NCBI GenBank assembly: GCA_025201365.1
Contig: JAIXMF010000006.1
Coordinates: 1,140,814 to 1,204,813 of the forward strand
DNA: 64,000 nucleotides
From: Syncephalis plumigaleata
Lineage: Eukaryota; Zoopagomycota; Zoopagomycetes; Zoopagales; Piptocephalidaceae
Direction: 5' to 3'
A program made the translations under genes and the position numbers. The notes beneath the pieces are model-generated. The model was not told the origin of the DNA. It saw only the letters and a program-made list of their open reading frames with translations, and searched no databases. This document shows, in pieces, positions 36,436 to 47,861 of this stretch (positions within the stretch are counted from its first letter, which is position 1; each line of letters starts with the position of its first letter).

Positions 36436-38764
36436 ATGACTAGTGCCACCATTGATGTCGCTTGTTCAGGCTATTCGAGGAGTATCATGTCGGAACATGT
36501 CTATACCGCATTAGCCATCGGTGCAAGTAGCGTATTCATGCTTACATGGCTGTATCGATACATCAATGGTGGTTACAAGTCTATGACATCAGTTAAAACA
36601 TTTACTGTCAATCCACCAAAAGGTATCTACTACATTGTAGCAATGATATTACTGTATGATTAACATAAGATGCATTATAATCTATAGAAAGCTTAAAAGG
36701 ATGGAAGACGAATATTTTATGCAATAATTATTCTATGCGTGTAAATAACTACAATGCTGATATTGATCCTGATGATGATATAATAATACTAGTGCATTTG
36801 TATCTATTAGGATACCGCCGATCCATGGTTAATTCATTGTCGAGATCCAGCCACTGGTCAGTCATTAGGTACAGCTAGGGCGGATACTCCGGAACAAGTT
36901 CGGGCAGCGGTCGATAAAGCAAGGAAGGCCCAGCAATCATGGGCAGAAACTACATTTGCTCAGCGTCGTGCTGTACTTCAATCACTACTAAATTATATCG
37001 TCGAACATCAAGAGGATATTTGTCGAGTGGCTAGTCGTGATACGGGCAAAACACGTAAGTACAGTCCATAGTTGATCAGTCGAGTATTAGCCATTAGTAG
37101 CTAATGATCTATGCTCTTCTATACTAGTTATGGATGCGGAACTCGGTGAAGTACTCGTTACCTGTGAGAAGCTGAAATGGACCATTGAGAATGGCGAGAA
37201 AGCACTGAGTACCGAGTCTCGTTCCACTAGCATGCTTACAATGTAGGTTATTATGCGTATCACTCGTAGCATTACCACTGCCATAATTGTATCCATTCTA
37301 ACTATTCAACTATAGACATAAGAGGGCACTTGTAGAGTATTTACCACTTGGTGTTGTATCCGCTCTAGTATCATGGAACTATCCGTAAGTTAATGTCATT
37401 AATGTCATTATTTAGATTTATTATTAACGTGATCACATTGTAGATTCCATAACACATTTAATCCTATTATTAGTGCCATATTTGCCGGTAATGGTATTGT
37501 CGTCAAGACTTCCGAGCATGTCGCCTGGTCATTACCCTATTGGCGTGATTTAATTCATACTTGTCTACGTGTTCATGGCCATGATCCGGAATTGGTACAA
37601 TTTGTATGTGGATTCGCGGAAACTGGTGACGCTTTAATACGCGCCGGTGTGGATAAGGTGACGTTCATCGGGTAAGTAGTAATGCTAATGACAACAATGA
37701 AATGCTACGCAAAACTAGCTAGGCTGGACTCGTTATCACCATTTTTTCTTACCTATTTGCTTAGATCGCCCGCTGTAGGCAAACTCGTAATGCGATCGGC
37801 CAGTGATTCACTCGTTCCCTGTGTGTTGGAATTGGGAGGCAAAGATTGTGCAATCATACGTGCCGATGCCAATCTACAACAAGCCTTGCAACTACTATTA
37901 CGTGGTGTCTACCAAATTGCGGACAGAATTGTATTGGTATCGAGCGGATCATCATACATCGTGATGTTTACGACAAGTTTACCGAGTTAATGGTGGAGCA
38001 AGTAAGCAAATTACGCGTGGGTGCACCACTCGACGATAATGACGTGGATTGTGGCGCAATGACCATGGGAATGGAGGTAAGAATGCGTTATTAGTTAGCA
38101 TTATTACTTTGTATAATAATCTATTATCATTTATTTATTTATTTAGCGTTCTCCGGTACCTGATCTAATAAACGAGGCAGTCAAGCAGGGAGCACGTCTA
38201 CTTGTGGGTGGAACACGCCATACATTAGCCACATATCCAAATGGACAGTATATGGCACCCACCCTACTAGTGGATGTGACCGCAGATATGCGTGTGGCTA
38301 ACGAGGAGCTATTCTCACCGGTAATGCTACTGATGCCGTGCGACTCGGATGAAGACGCGTTACGTATTGCGAATGCAGCACCCTACGGTCTGGGCTCGTC
38401 CATTTTCACGCGAGACGTTAAACAAGCACATCGGATGGCACGACAATTACGCGTCGGCATGTGTAATATCAACGATTTCGCCGTTAACTATCTGTGCCAG
38501 TCGCTTCCATTTGGCGGTGTCGGTGAGAGCGGCTTCGATCGATTCGGTGGCGTTGAAGGTTTACGCGGCAATTGCTTGGTACGTGCCATGACCGTGGATC
38601 GTCTACCCAACTTGATTCAAACGGATATTCCGGCAATACTTCAATATCCCACTCGAGGTGCGGTTAAATCGGCCGCATTCTGTGCAAATCTAATTCGTAT
38701 GATCTACGCTACAAATTGGCTAACAAAAGCTAGTTCCGCATTGAGGTTAGCAAAGCAGACTTAA
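36436..38764 (+). CDS. Membrane-anchored aldehyde dehydrogenase (Msc7-like), one frame break
   Basis: About nine exons. The N-terminus carries one membrane helix (HVYTALAIGASSVFMLTWLY). It is followed by the ALDH fold: DPATGQSLGTA, WAETTFAQRR, DTGKT, the VEYLPLGVVSALVSWNYP oxyanion/Asn block, KTSEHVAWS and LELGGKDCAII (general-base Glu). The NCGQNC catalytic-Cys motif follows, then NEELFSPVMLLMP, and the C-terminal LPFGGVGESGFDRFGG. N-terminal helix plus ALDH is the layout of fungal Msc7. A small exon at 36688-36740 (starts SLKGWKTNIL) bridges helix and catalytic domain. One A appears missing in the CCAAATTGC tract at about 37911-37916, exactly ahead of the catalytic Cys, breaking the frame. 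Substrate unknown. Confidence 0.88.
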
Positions 38765-38854
38765 TATAAAGAAAAGTCGTTTATTACTCTCGTGTGTGTA
38801 TGTCATTCTCTAACATTATAACATTATGTTCAAATAAAAGTGATCCATTGATCT

Positions 38855-39550
38855 TTATTTCACATTGCGTGCCGTACATGTGCAGCCATCGAGTTGTTGT
38901 CGTAATACTTCGCATTCGTTTTGCTTATCTTCTAGCTGGCTTTTAAGGATAGCCATTTGTCTACGCATTTCCTGTTGCTCTTTTTCCATGCGCATCTCCA
39001 CGGCAAGTGCCGCTGCATCCATGACACGAAGTACTCGCCAGAATCGTAGGATGATCAGTAGGGAAGCTGCCTCGCGCTCGCGACCCTTTAGCATTAGCTC
39101 GGCCACCAGTGATCCCACAATAACACACACATCCAGCAAGTGAAGCCATGAGGTAAAGTATCGTATGCCGAATGCATACAAATGTAACACCTGTTCTACG
39201 GCAAATAAACACACAATAGCAAGTGATAGGTTGCCTAGTATTTTCACGGCAACATGCGCTTCCCAGTCATCGCGATCAAATAGAGAGATAAGTATCTCGA
39301 GTAAAACAAAAACAAGATCAAGTACAACAAGCGAGAGAACAACTATATGAGTTCGACGGCTTTCCAGTGTTTCTGCAAGTTTTTGTCGACTTGTGGAGTG
39401 CCAGTTTGTCGCTGTTGCTGTTGCTGCTGCTGTCGTAGAATTGTTTGGCTCTGTAGTAGGTGGAATCTCCACTACGCCATACTCCATGGTTAATTCTTCA
39501 GTATTAGACAATAAAGGTGTATGGTTGCTGATACGGTTTATTGATGTCAT
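38855..39550 (-). CDS. Voltage-gated proton channel (Hv1 family)
   Basis: About 231 residues from ATG 39550; a longer frame extends to 39718 but runs into repeat copy D. It is a four-helix voltage-sensor domain with no pore domain. S1 is VVLDLVFVLLEILISL with the selectivity aspartate. S2 is VEQVLHLYAFGIRYF with the charge-transfer acid. S3 is WLHLLDVCVIVGSLVAELML. S4 is LIILRFWRVLRVMDA, carrying the RxWRxxR signature unique to Hv1. A coiled coil follows (MEKEQQEMRRQMAILKSQLE), as in dimeric Hv1 channels, and the tail is Cys-containing. The protein would extrude protons during depolarisation. The N-terminus is Thr/Ala-rich and cytosolic. An alternative start at 39616 adds a hydrophobic segment and is less likely. 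Confidence 0.88.
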   Translation of the reverse strand: MTSINRISNHTPLLSNTEELTMEYGVVEIPPTTEPNNSTTAAATATATNWHSTSRQKLAETLESRRTHIVVLSLVVLDLVFVLLEILISLFDRDDWEAHVAVKILGNLSLAIVCLFAVEQVLHLYAFGIRYFTSWLHLLDVCVIVGSLVAELMLKGREREAASLLIILRFWRVLRVMDAAALAVEMRMEKEQQEMRRQMAILKSQLEDKQNECEVLRQQLDGCTCTARNVK

Positions 39551-39694
39551 TGTGGACTGAATAGATGGAACGAAAAAAAAAGCAACGACAACAATCGCTA
39601 ATAATGAAATCGTCATACTTTGTAATCCTACATTCACAATGTAAAATAATGAACTAAAATGGATTACATATCCATTCCTTTCTGGATATGAACA

Positions 39695-39755
39695 CAGAGC
39701 TTTTCCAACAGTTAACATTGTTAGTCATTAACTTTTGTTCTTACTAATAAATAAA
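39695..39755 (-). repeat. Terminal-repeat family copy D
   Basis: On the minus strand it reads TTATTAGTAAGAACAAAAGT, then TAATGACTAACA, and ends TTGGAAAAGCTCTG. It is close to copy C at 53168-53232. It lies in the 5' region of the proton-channel gene; no TA flanks this end. Confidence 0.55.
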
Positions 39756-39857
39756 TTTGCACATTAGTTAGCACCATTGATGAGAATAGTGTTTATTGAT
39801 TAATGTAAATAAAGAGACATTGATTTATTAGATCAATTAGAAATCACCATAATATGG

Positions 39858-40364
39858 TTAAAAGTCATAAGCATAATAGGAATGGAAGCAGATAAATACA
39901 CATACGTTTGATATGTTGTCGTCAATTTGATTAGCATCTAACGCCTTCAATGCAACCTCGTTAAGGCGCGAACTAGCTGTGGCTGCATCGACATTAGAGT
40001 CGGAGCATGCCTCACGATCCACGAATGTGGCCACTTCCTGACTGCTCATACCATCCCATACACCATCAGTGGCTAGTATAAGATAGCAGTCATCGGGGAT
40101 AAGTTCGCGTACTTGTACTTCTGGCTCACACAATACACCTAAGCGTTGTGCTAGCAATGATAGATTGTCTGCTATGTTGCTACATTTATTTGTTATATTA
40201 TTCGATATACAATGATTACTTACCAACATCATCACCAAGTGAACGACTAACAACAATGCTACACGAATAGTACAATTAGTCGCTGGTTGATATTGAATTG
40301 CCAATTACATCAATGTTTACTTACCCTGGATAAGGTAGAGAACCTTTGAAGATTCGTAATGGAC
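39858..40364 (-). pseudogene. PP2C-type protein phosphatase, C-terminal exons only
   Basis: Three splice-consistent exons: 40364-40325, 40258-40224 and 40171-39858. They encode GPLRIFKGSLPYPG, IVVSRSLGDD (the PP2C SRSxGD motif), EPEVQVRELIPDDCYLILAT plus DGVWDG (ATDGxWD motif) and DDNISNV. The N-terminal half with the DGHGG metal motif is not found in the ~500 bp before the neighbouring RBR gene, too little space for it. The gene is therefore probably a truncated remnant; a diverged and frame-broken N-terminus in 40365-40740 cannot be excluded. The preserved splice sites suggest recent loss. Confidence 0.65.
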
Positions 40365-40867
40365 CTACAATAAATGACAATCATTATTACGGCATATATA
40401 TATCAAATACATAATCTATCTACGCAAACACCGACTTAAGATTCTTGGTCGTATAGTGTTCATGTATAACTGGAGTAAAATTAATATACCACTGGTGACA
40501 AGCGACAATAACGAAGCAAAGATCCTGGAACTGACCATTGCATTGATGAGCAAGCTCATAATTGCCAATCCAACCAACTGATCTATACCGGAAAGATTCC
40601 TAGACACATATCTCGACCTTCAAACGTTTGCTAGGAGTCTGTCACCACAGCCATCTGTAGCTCAAGCTGCCCCATATCCCAACTTGTCACGACCACCACT
40701 AACTCGAACTCCCACATGAGTTAATTTGATTTTAGCGTACTATCCATCCATTATTGATATCTATCTAATAAACAATCCTACTAATGTTATAACCATGATA
40801 TTCAATACAAACATTATAGCATAGTCACACATCGTATTCTAAGGACTTTTACAACACGTATTCTTTA
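40365..40867. other. Spacer with possible eroded PP2C N-terminus
   Basis: Two overlapping minus-strand frames near 40416-40607 are open, but neither shows PP2C motifs. Nothing else was seen. Confidence 0.3.
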
Positions 40868-42937
40868 TTAGCAGCTTCCATACTGCTGATGAAGGTACAT
40901 ATCGTTTTCATAGTTAAATACATGTCCACAGCATGTAAATACATCATGAGTGGCTTTCTCGTAATGATCCTCAAGATCATAGTAACTTTCAAATGCATCA
41001 TAGCAATAATAACAAATATTACGCTTTATGCATTCCCTAAATCCCTTGTTTTCACTCTTATCTGGACAATCCATAACCTCGTCCAAATCAATATTGAAGT
41101 TGTGCCTTTTGATCTCTCTTTCTCGGACTCTCTCAAAGGCTCTAAAGTGCCTAATAAAGCATAATGAACGGCTTCGATGTTTATCAAACTCATCTTCATC
41201 CTCGAATAAGCGACCGCAACAATAGTAAACCGGATGCATTAGCGTATTTCGATAGTGATATTCCAGCTCATCGTGATCGCTAAACTGTCTATCACAGTAA
41301 TGGCATCGTATCTCCACTATACTAATCATTATACTTATAGATCGAGCTGCATTCAATTTTTTCAATACACTATAAATATTAAGATTGCACAATGTAAAGT
41401 CACTAACAATCAATCCTCCTTTTCCTCCTCCTTCTTCTTCCTCTACTATGACCATTTCTTCACTTTCATAGTCATGATTATCATATTCTGATTGACAACC
41501 TGCAAAGTATTGATGTCGTGTAAGTGAATTGTTGGTTTGAAATAGTTTACCGCAACAGTAATAAACATCATGGTGCTTAACAGTTTCCAAATGTTGTTTG
41601 AGCTGGTCAATATTAGCAAGTGTAGCAGGACAATACATGCAGCTGGAATTATGCAAACTCTCATAAAGCCATGGTGGGAGTCTATGTTCTGGAATCCGGA
41701 GCAGGTTGTGGAAGTTTATATTGATTTCACGAGCTTTCTGTACTCCTGGTCGTTGCTTCTGCGGCTGTTGAACTTGCGCTGGCTGTACTTGTACTGGTGG
41801 TACTGGTTGCCATTGTACTGGTAGTACTTGTACTGGTTGTGCTGGTTGTACTTGTACTGGTTGTGCTGGTTGTACTTGTACTGGTTGTACTGGTTGTGCT
41901 TCTCGATCATTCTGTGCTAATACCAACATGTCTTCATCCCATAGATCACATTTGCCTGTACTGCATAGCTTTGTTGTTTCATTCCATGATGAACCGCATT
42001 TATAGCAACTATGTTGTATCAGCGTTAGTTATAACTTCTTGATGCACCACTACATTCATCGCCACTACTTACAACTGATGACCGCAATGACAAGTGATAT
42101 GATTGCAGCCATATCTCAGTTCTACTAGTGCTTGACACTTTGTGCATCGACACCATTTGTTATCCTTGGCCATTGCTAATACGCTGCTGTCTTCGGTGTT
42201 TTTCCGTGCATCGGGTATTGCTTTATACTGAGCACACGAATAGCCTATTATCATCATCGTAGCAATAGTAGTAGTTAATATCAGTATGCTCCACATCTAG
42301 TATAACTATCCTACCATTATGCCATAGACATGTGCATTTAGTACAGATTGCATAATGGCAATGGATGCACTCGGCCAAGCAGTCATTGGCCCGTGACAAG
42401 TGGGATATAGTCAACACTTTACTGCATCGTTTGTTGGGACAATACATCTAGTGAATTCATCATTCATTAGTCTACTTGACATCCTCATATACATATCTAC
42501 TATAAACCAGCTTACCTTTCCATTCATGTTGCTTTCCTCTTTCTTACGCTTCCATAAATCGTAGTCTTTTGCGGTGAGTAGTGATTGCACATGCTTTTCC
42601 GTTATTTCATACTGACACTCTGGAATGGACAGCGCAAAGGAAAAGGGTTGGTTCCGTCGTGTAGTTTGGTCGTAACATACTTGTTCATACATGTGTCGCA
42701 ATAGCCATGTCTACAACTGAGGAACTGGCCATGTACCGGTCCACGACTACTACCAGCATTAGTCGTGGCAGTTACGAATTTGCTGTAGCAAATGCCACAT
42801 TCAAAAGACACCGGCTTTGACTGCGGTTGAACGCAATAATTTAAGGAAGCCTACACGAAAGACAGTGTTCTCTTCCTCGTCACTGCAATTAGCAATAGTT
42901 TGCAAAGCTCCCTTCCTTTCTGTTTAGCAGTAGCCAT
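40868..42937 (-). CDS. RBR (RING-IBR-RING) E3 ubiquitin ligase with three C-terminal paired zinc modules
   Basis: RING1 is FECGICYSKF, then CRHGYCDTC and RCPF. The IBR part includes MYCPNKRCSKVL and CIHCHYAICTKCTCLW. RING2 is WCRCTKCQALVELRYGCNHI then TCHCGHQ|FCYKCGSSW; its GCNHITC holds the catalytic Cys accepting ubiquitin from E2. The last exon (42008-40868) then adds a Gln/Pro/Val repeat tract and three copies of a module C-x2-C...H...H-(D/P)V(Y/F)-CCG-x2-F...H...C. Exons: 42516 upwards, 42447-42315, 42244-42073, 42008-40868. One base seems missing at about 42624 between RING1's RCPF and ECQYEITEK. The N-terminus upstream of RING1 is uncertain; ATG at 42937 is a candidate. The joining of RBR and zinc modules is phase-exact. 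Confidence 0.82.
41785..41905 (+). repeat. Minisatellite encoding Gln-Pro-Val repeats
   Basis: Tandem units of TACTTGTACTGGTTGTGCTG and variants, about 24 bp each. On the minus strand these encode QPVQVQPA repeats inside the RBR gene. Confidence 0.8.
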
Positions 42938-44801
42938 ATTGTATAAGTAAAAAGAAGAAATAATGTGAATACAAATTAGTTCGGAGAGTATCGATTTTAT
43001 TTTATGTACACATAACTTGTGAAGATCATTGCATTGGCGGGAATAGCTGCTAGTCTAAAAGGAGTTCAAAGCAAAGAAAATCTTGACTATGCTTCTATCT
43101 AGTATACTAACATGCAGATATCCTATGTATATATGTATTTATCATTGTAACAGTAATTGTATGGAGATATTTGTGAAGTACTTATTGATTATGTGAATAA
43201 AGATAAAAATTCAATGTTAATCAATAAATATGTTTATGAAGTCCATTCTTAGGCAACTGGATAGCCAGTGTCATTTTGATAGAAGGATTGAATAATTATG
43301 ATAATAATGCTACGGTTAACTGCATAGGAGTAGCAACGAGTGAACAAAGAGAATACACGATAAACAATGTAATAAACAAGCAATAGCTAGTGAATGACTG
43401 GTTGTCACGAACGAGCAAGGAATGAGCAAGGAAGGGTGCATGAACATGTATGCCAGTTTATTTGAAGAAGCAGCGTATGCTTGTAGGTGAATAGAGTATG
43501 TAGATGGCAGTAAACAAATAAAAATACAAATAAAAGCATGACGTAATAGTGGCATACAAACAGATGACGGAAAGAGTGACAAAAGTAAAAGGTGCATATT
43601 ACAACGAGAGCAGTGAACGCTTAAACATTGATAAATAAGCGGACAGTGATAGAAACAAAGGACTAGAACGAACAATAAACAATACTTATTGGTATAGTAA
43701 TAATAACGACAAGTGAGCATATAGATAGGTTAGAGCAAGAGGAAACAAAGAGATAAATAAAAGTCATAGAGATAGTATGGCAGAATAGCTGCTATTGGGA
43801 GGTGTATGCTAGAGTGAAAGAGGAAGTAAGTGGAATGCGAATGACACGAAGAAGACGCGTATTACTAGAAAGTGAATAAAGAAAGGAATAACTAGCATAG
43901 AGTCAAGAGGAAGTAGACGCGTGTTGTTTACTGACAAGTGGAATGTAGTTGGTACTAAGAAGGCACTTACTGTTTAATGGTAAGGGAAGTAACAATGAAA
44001 TGGATACTTAGAAATGGATTAGTAGATCATTAATGCCATTAGATAACAATTACAAACATGTCAATTAGTATTAGTACTTACTGATTGTTAGTAATAAATG
44101 AATAAACTAAATATATACTTATTATTATTGCTAGTTAATATCTTCATATACATGTATTCTACGTAAAATCATATGTAGAAATAGTCCCGCGATACTTATT
44201 GAGCAAAAATGAAAGTAGTAGACGAATGGCTTGTCATTAACCAGAATGACTTCTTACCTATGTCATATTGCATACGGATCAGACATGCAGCATAGTGTGT
44301 CGGACTGCGATTTGAACCTGTTGATTAACTGGTGCAACCCATATGTCGTTCTGTGATACGTCCGTCATCTGCAAGCTTCCATGCGTTTAGCTGACCTATT
44401 AGATTCGTTTCTATTGCTTGTGGCTACTTCTAAAGCGGCTTACCAGCCACAAGTTGATTCCTCATATTCCCTGTCGTCTAGTTATTTTTGTTTATTTACC
44501 ATATCCATCCTATACGTATATATATTATATTCATAATCAAAACGCTGTAAATATACGTTATAACTGACTAGTGTAAGTACATCAGAGTAATGCCGATATC
44601 AATCTAGCAAGGATAGTATTGCTAATCAATGTCAATATCACCGATTGCTACCTTTGTTTCATCGATGTAGAGATAGCCTGTTAATTTCAAGCGTACTTAC
44701 TAATTAGTTATCCCCTATATAATACTATTTATCTATCTACTTTTCTAATTTTGTTATTACATTACACTATAATATTCTAATATTGACTTAACTAATACGA
44801 T
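42938..44801. other. Gene-poor region
   Basis: Positions 43320-43990 are strongly purine-rich on + (a pyrimidine-rich minus strand), resembling an unusually long leader for the RBR gene. A 134-residue minus-strand frame at 43316-43720 follows this bias and lacks any domain. The remaining AT-rich sequence has no coding signal. A sequence near 44290-44345 faintly resembles tRNA boxes but does not fold. Confidence 0.4.
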
Positions 44802-47281
44802 ATGCCAGCGGAGTCCATTCCTAGAGAGGATCAAAATGGATTTGTTGAAGTTCAACCAGCTTGCACGGCCACGACGAATAATACTCAATTCGATCTAAGC
44901 GGATACGAAGCTGAGGTGGTGTCGCCGATACAACCAGTGTCCAACTATGCGCCCAGTCATCATACGATAAATCTTGCCGATCAGCAGCAAGGTCCAGAGA
45001 TATCACCGCCGAATCGAAGTCATTTTTCAAAAATGGACGTCGAATGTGCCTATGCATCTGCTGTCTAGTCACGCTAGTTATTCTCGCCATACTAATTCCT
45101 GTGATTATTTTCGTTATTGTCCCAGCTATCGCTCAGTCGAGTGTCAATGCCTCTAAAATGCAAATTATCTCCGCCTATATTAAGCATCCACAGGAAGATT
45201 CGTTTGTAATGCGGATGGGCGGCAAAATAAAGGATACCGGACCATTTGACGCGCAAATAGAGCTCAAGGATAAAGTTGTCATGTATTACAACGGAGAGGA
45301 GCTAGGTCGTATGGCCATGGATCCAATTAACGCCAAAGCAGGTGTGGGCGCCACACTTGATTCTGCACCGACATTCGAGGTCACCAACAAGGACGCATTC
45401 GGTCGTTTCTCCAAAGTGATGATGGGCGAGAAGAGTTTCACCTGGGTGATGAAGGGAATGGCGCGTGTCCGTGCCATGGGCCTACTTACCATCGACAACA
45501 TTAAACTGGAGAAAGAGCTGACGTTTGCCGGTAAGTATACGAGATTGGCTATTAGCAGTTGTTGTTAGATGTCATTGCTAATCTATGGATTACCACTGCT
45601 GTTAGGTATGCAAAACTTTTTGAATGTCAAGATTAAATCGTTCGACTTGCCTTCTAATCATCCACTTGGCGGTATTACCATGAACGTCGAATCATCCATG
45701 GAGAATCCCTCGATCTTCGGTATGGAACTCGGCCAGTTGACCTTTGACATTTTCTACAAAGATGTCAGGATAGTCACCGCTAATGCAACCGAGGTCAACC
45801 TGGTACCGGGCGTCAACGATCTAGCGATGAAGGGGAGAATGATACCGCAAGCACGTAGCGAGGATCTTGCTGTGGTGGGCACGATGTTCAGCGACTACAT
45901 GAACGGCCGATCATCCGATATGAAAGTGGTCGGTGTAGCCGTGCGACCTACAGCCGATAGCAAGCCGATCTCATGGCTACAAGCGGGATTCAACGGTCTG
46001 ACGCTGAACGTCAAACTCGACAGCAAGGAGGACGGTCGACTCATTCAGAGCCTCGATCTTGGCCCGCTTGAAATGAAGTTCTCGCCGGCCAATGCATGGG
46101 CACCCGTTACATCGGCGCCTAATGTTGTGGCAGGATTCAAGATGCCATTTGGTTTCCCGCTTGAAATGAAACAGGTCGAGCAGGACATTACCGCCTATGA
46201 CAATGGTGTGGCCATGGCCACCATGAAGGTGCCAATGAGTAAGGCATCCGGTACATCGGCATCGGGTCAGATTGTCACCGCCATTAGTAACATTCCAATG
46301 GAGGTGATATCGAGTCAACACGCTCGTTTCAGTCAATTCGTGCATGATCTAACACTCGGCACGGGTAAATCCATGACAATGCGCGGCACCGTGTCATCAA
46401 TCGCTGGTACGGCCATTGGTGATGTGCGTATCGACGGTATCAAATTGGACCAACGTATATCTATCCAAGGATTGCAAGGATTAAAGACCGCGCCTGTTGT
46501 GGCGAGTAATGTTCGACTCGTTGGTGGTACGCCGCAGGCATTGGAGATTCGCATGGACAGCACCATGACCAATCCTTCTGATCTCAGCATGTCCATCGGT
46601 GACCTTACCCTCGAGATATATTCGAGCGGTGAGAAACTAGGGAATGCCATTATCCGCGATGTACACTTGAAACCTGGTGTAAACACATTGGATACGGCAT
46701 TTTACTTTGCACCGGAAACTGCTGCCGCTCGTCAAGTAGGGAAGCAGGCATTGGAAAACTTCACGAAAGGTACCGATTTCGACATTAGCATCGCGGGATT
46801 TAGCGGGTCCACATCTATCGCCTCCCTCTCGCAAGGATTCTCCGAGTTAAGATTTGTCGCGAGTGTACCGGCAATTCATGATAAACTGGTGCACGGTGGA
46901 AAGTACACGCTGAACTTGTTGTCCGTTGCACTATCACAGCGAACGCAAGCACGAGTGGAGCTTTACAATCCATTTGATACATCATTAGTGATTACAAGCA
47001 TGAAAGCCTCCGTTATCACTAATGGACTTACGCTAGGAACGGTGGACACGAATTTCAATGGTCAGGGCGTAACACTACCAGCAAAATCAACTACACTATC
47101 GCCCATTTTAGAGCTAGTCATTAAGGTTAGTCTGCCAACACTAACTACGGTTCTTTCAGCGCCAGATGGACTGTTGATAGCGAGTATCGACGGAACCATT
47201 AGCATCGACATTGGTGGCTACGCTCTCGAACTCAACTACAAACAGGATGACATAAGAATGGAGCGAGTTGGATCACTCTAG
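44802..47281 (+). CDS. DUF3712/LEA-like membrane-anchored protein (paralogue B), one frame break
   Basis: It starts MPAESIPREDQNGFVEV with a hydrophilic cytosolic tail of about 75 residues. A single strong membrane helix follows (CLCICCLVTLVILAILIPVI). The large remaining part is repeated LEA/DUF3712 units: TMTNPSDLSMSIGDLTLEIY, SMENPSIFGMELGQLTF and SVPAIHDKL. The intron is 45531-45605. One A appears missing in the CAAAAATGG tract at about 45028-45033, splitting the tail from the helix; a basic NGRR junction is restored in the other frame. Topology suggests a type II vacuolar or surface protein with the repeats outside the cytosol. It shares a 448-bp nearly identical tract with the gene at 1-1292. 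Confidence 0.78.
45990..46437 (+). repeat. Near-identical tract shared with 1-448
   Basis: Only five differences were counted by eye, all synonymous third-position changes. Identity stops abruptly at the TCGACGG(C/T)AT codons. Confidence 0.85.
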
Positions 47282-47384
47282 TATATTGGTATTAATAAAT
47301 GTGTAGAATTTGTAATGGTGTGTTAATAAATTTACTAGTAGTATTATTAAATTATAATTTGGCAACAATGTCATTTAGAAGAAG

Positions 47385-47861
47385 CTAATTACATGGACCA
47401 AATGTCCACTGAATAGGGACATCGCCGGCACCAGTAGGGGCAATACGTTCGAATGCGGATTTTGTAAGATCAAGCGAGTGCTCCTCACACTTTGGACAGG
47501 CATCAGTGATTTTCACGACCACCGATCCTTCTGGTCCCTTCACGTGAGCGCATTTACCGCAGTATCCTGATTTCTTGTTTAAATCACCGTACAAATCTTT
47601 ACTCAACGCAGCGATCATGTCCGTACTTGAACTTGAGATTTCATGACCGGGCTTCGTATTCGCGTTGAGACACGCATCCTTGGATGGAGTGAACCAAGTG
47701 GCCCTATCGCTGCGAGTAACAAGACGACGTTGATGATGATCGGCTTTACGCATAGTTGCCCTGCCGATATTAATAGGAGTACTTGCAGCATCAGTTGTAG
47801 TGGCCATAAATCCAGTTATGGTGACGACGAGAGCAACGATAGTTGGATTGAAGAAACGCAT
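47385..47861 (-). CDS. Secreted double-psi beta-barrel (RlpA/expansin-like) protein
   Basis: 158 residues from ATG 47861. The signal peptide MRFFNPTIVALVVTITGFMA ends near DAA. After a short basic pro-region (RKADHHQRRLV) the DPBB domain begins RATWFTPSKDACL. It contains the typical CGKCAHVKGPEGSVVVKITD then ACPKCEEHSLDLTKSAFERI, and ends VPIQWTFGPC. Conserved cysteines and the VxITDxCPxC and LDLS/T-xxAF motifs match fungal barwin/RlpA-like and Rare-lipoprotein-A proteins, such as those of basidiomycete 'DPBB' families. These are wall-associated; the catalytic acid of lytic relatives cannot be confirmed. Single exon. Confidence 0.88.
   Translation of the reverse strand: MRFFNPTIVALVVTITGFMATTTDAASTPINIGRATMRKADHHQRRLVTRSDRATWFTPSKDACLNANTKPGHEISSSSTDMIAALSKDLYGDLNKKSGYCGKCAHVKGPEGSVVVKITDACPKCEEHSLDLTKSAFERIAPTGAGDVPIQWTFGPCN

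Noticed and set aside
43316-43720. 134-residue minus-strand frame
   Set aside because: Leu/Ser/Cys/Tyr-rich composition follows the local pyrimidine skew; no domain or splice support.
44290-44345. tRNA-like box sequence
   Set aside because: A TTCAAATC-like arm on the minus strand, but acceptor and D stems do not pair.
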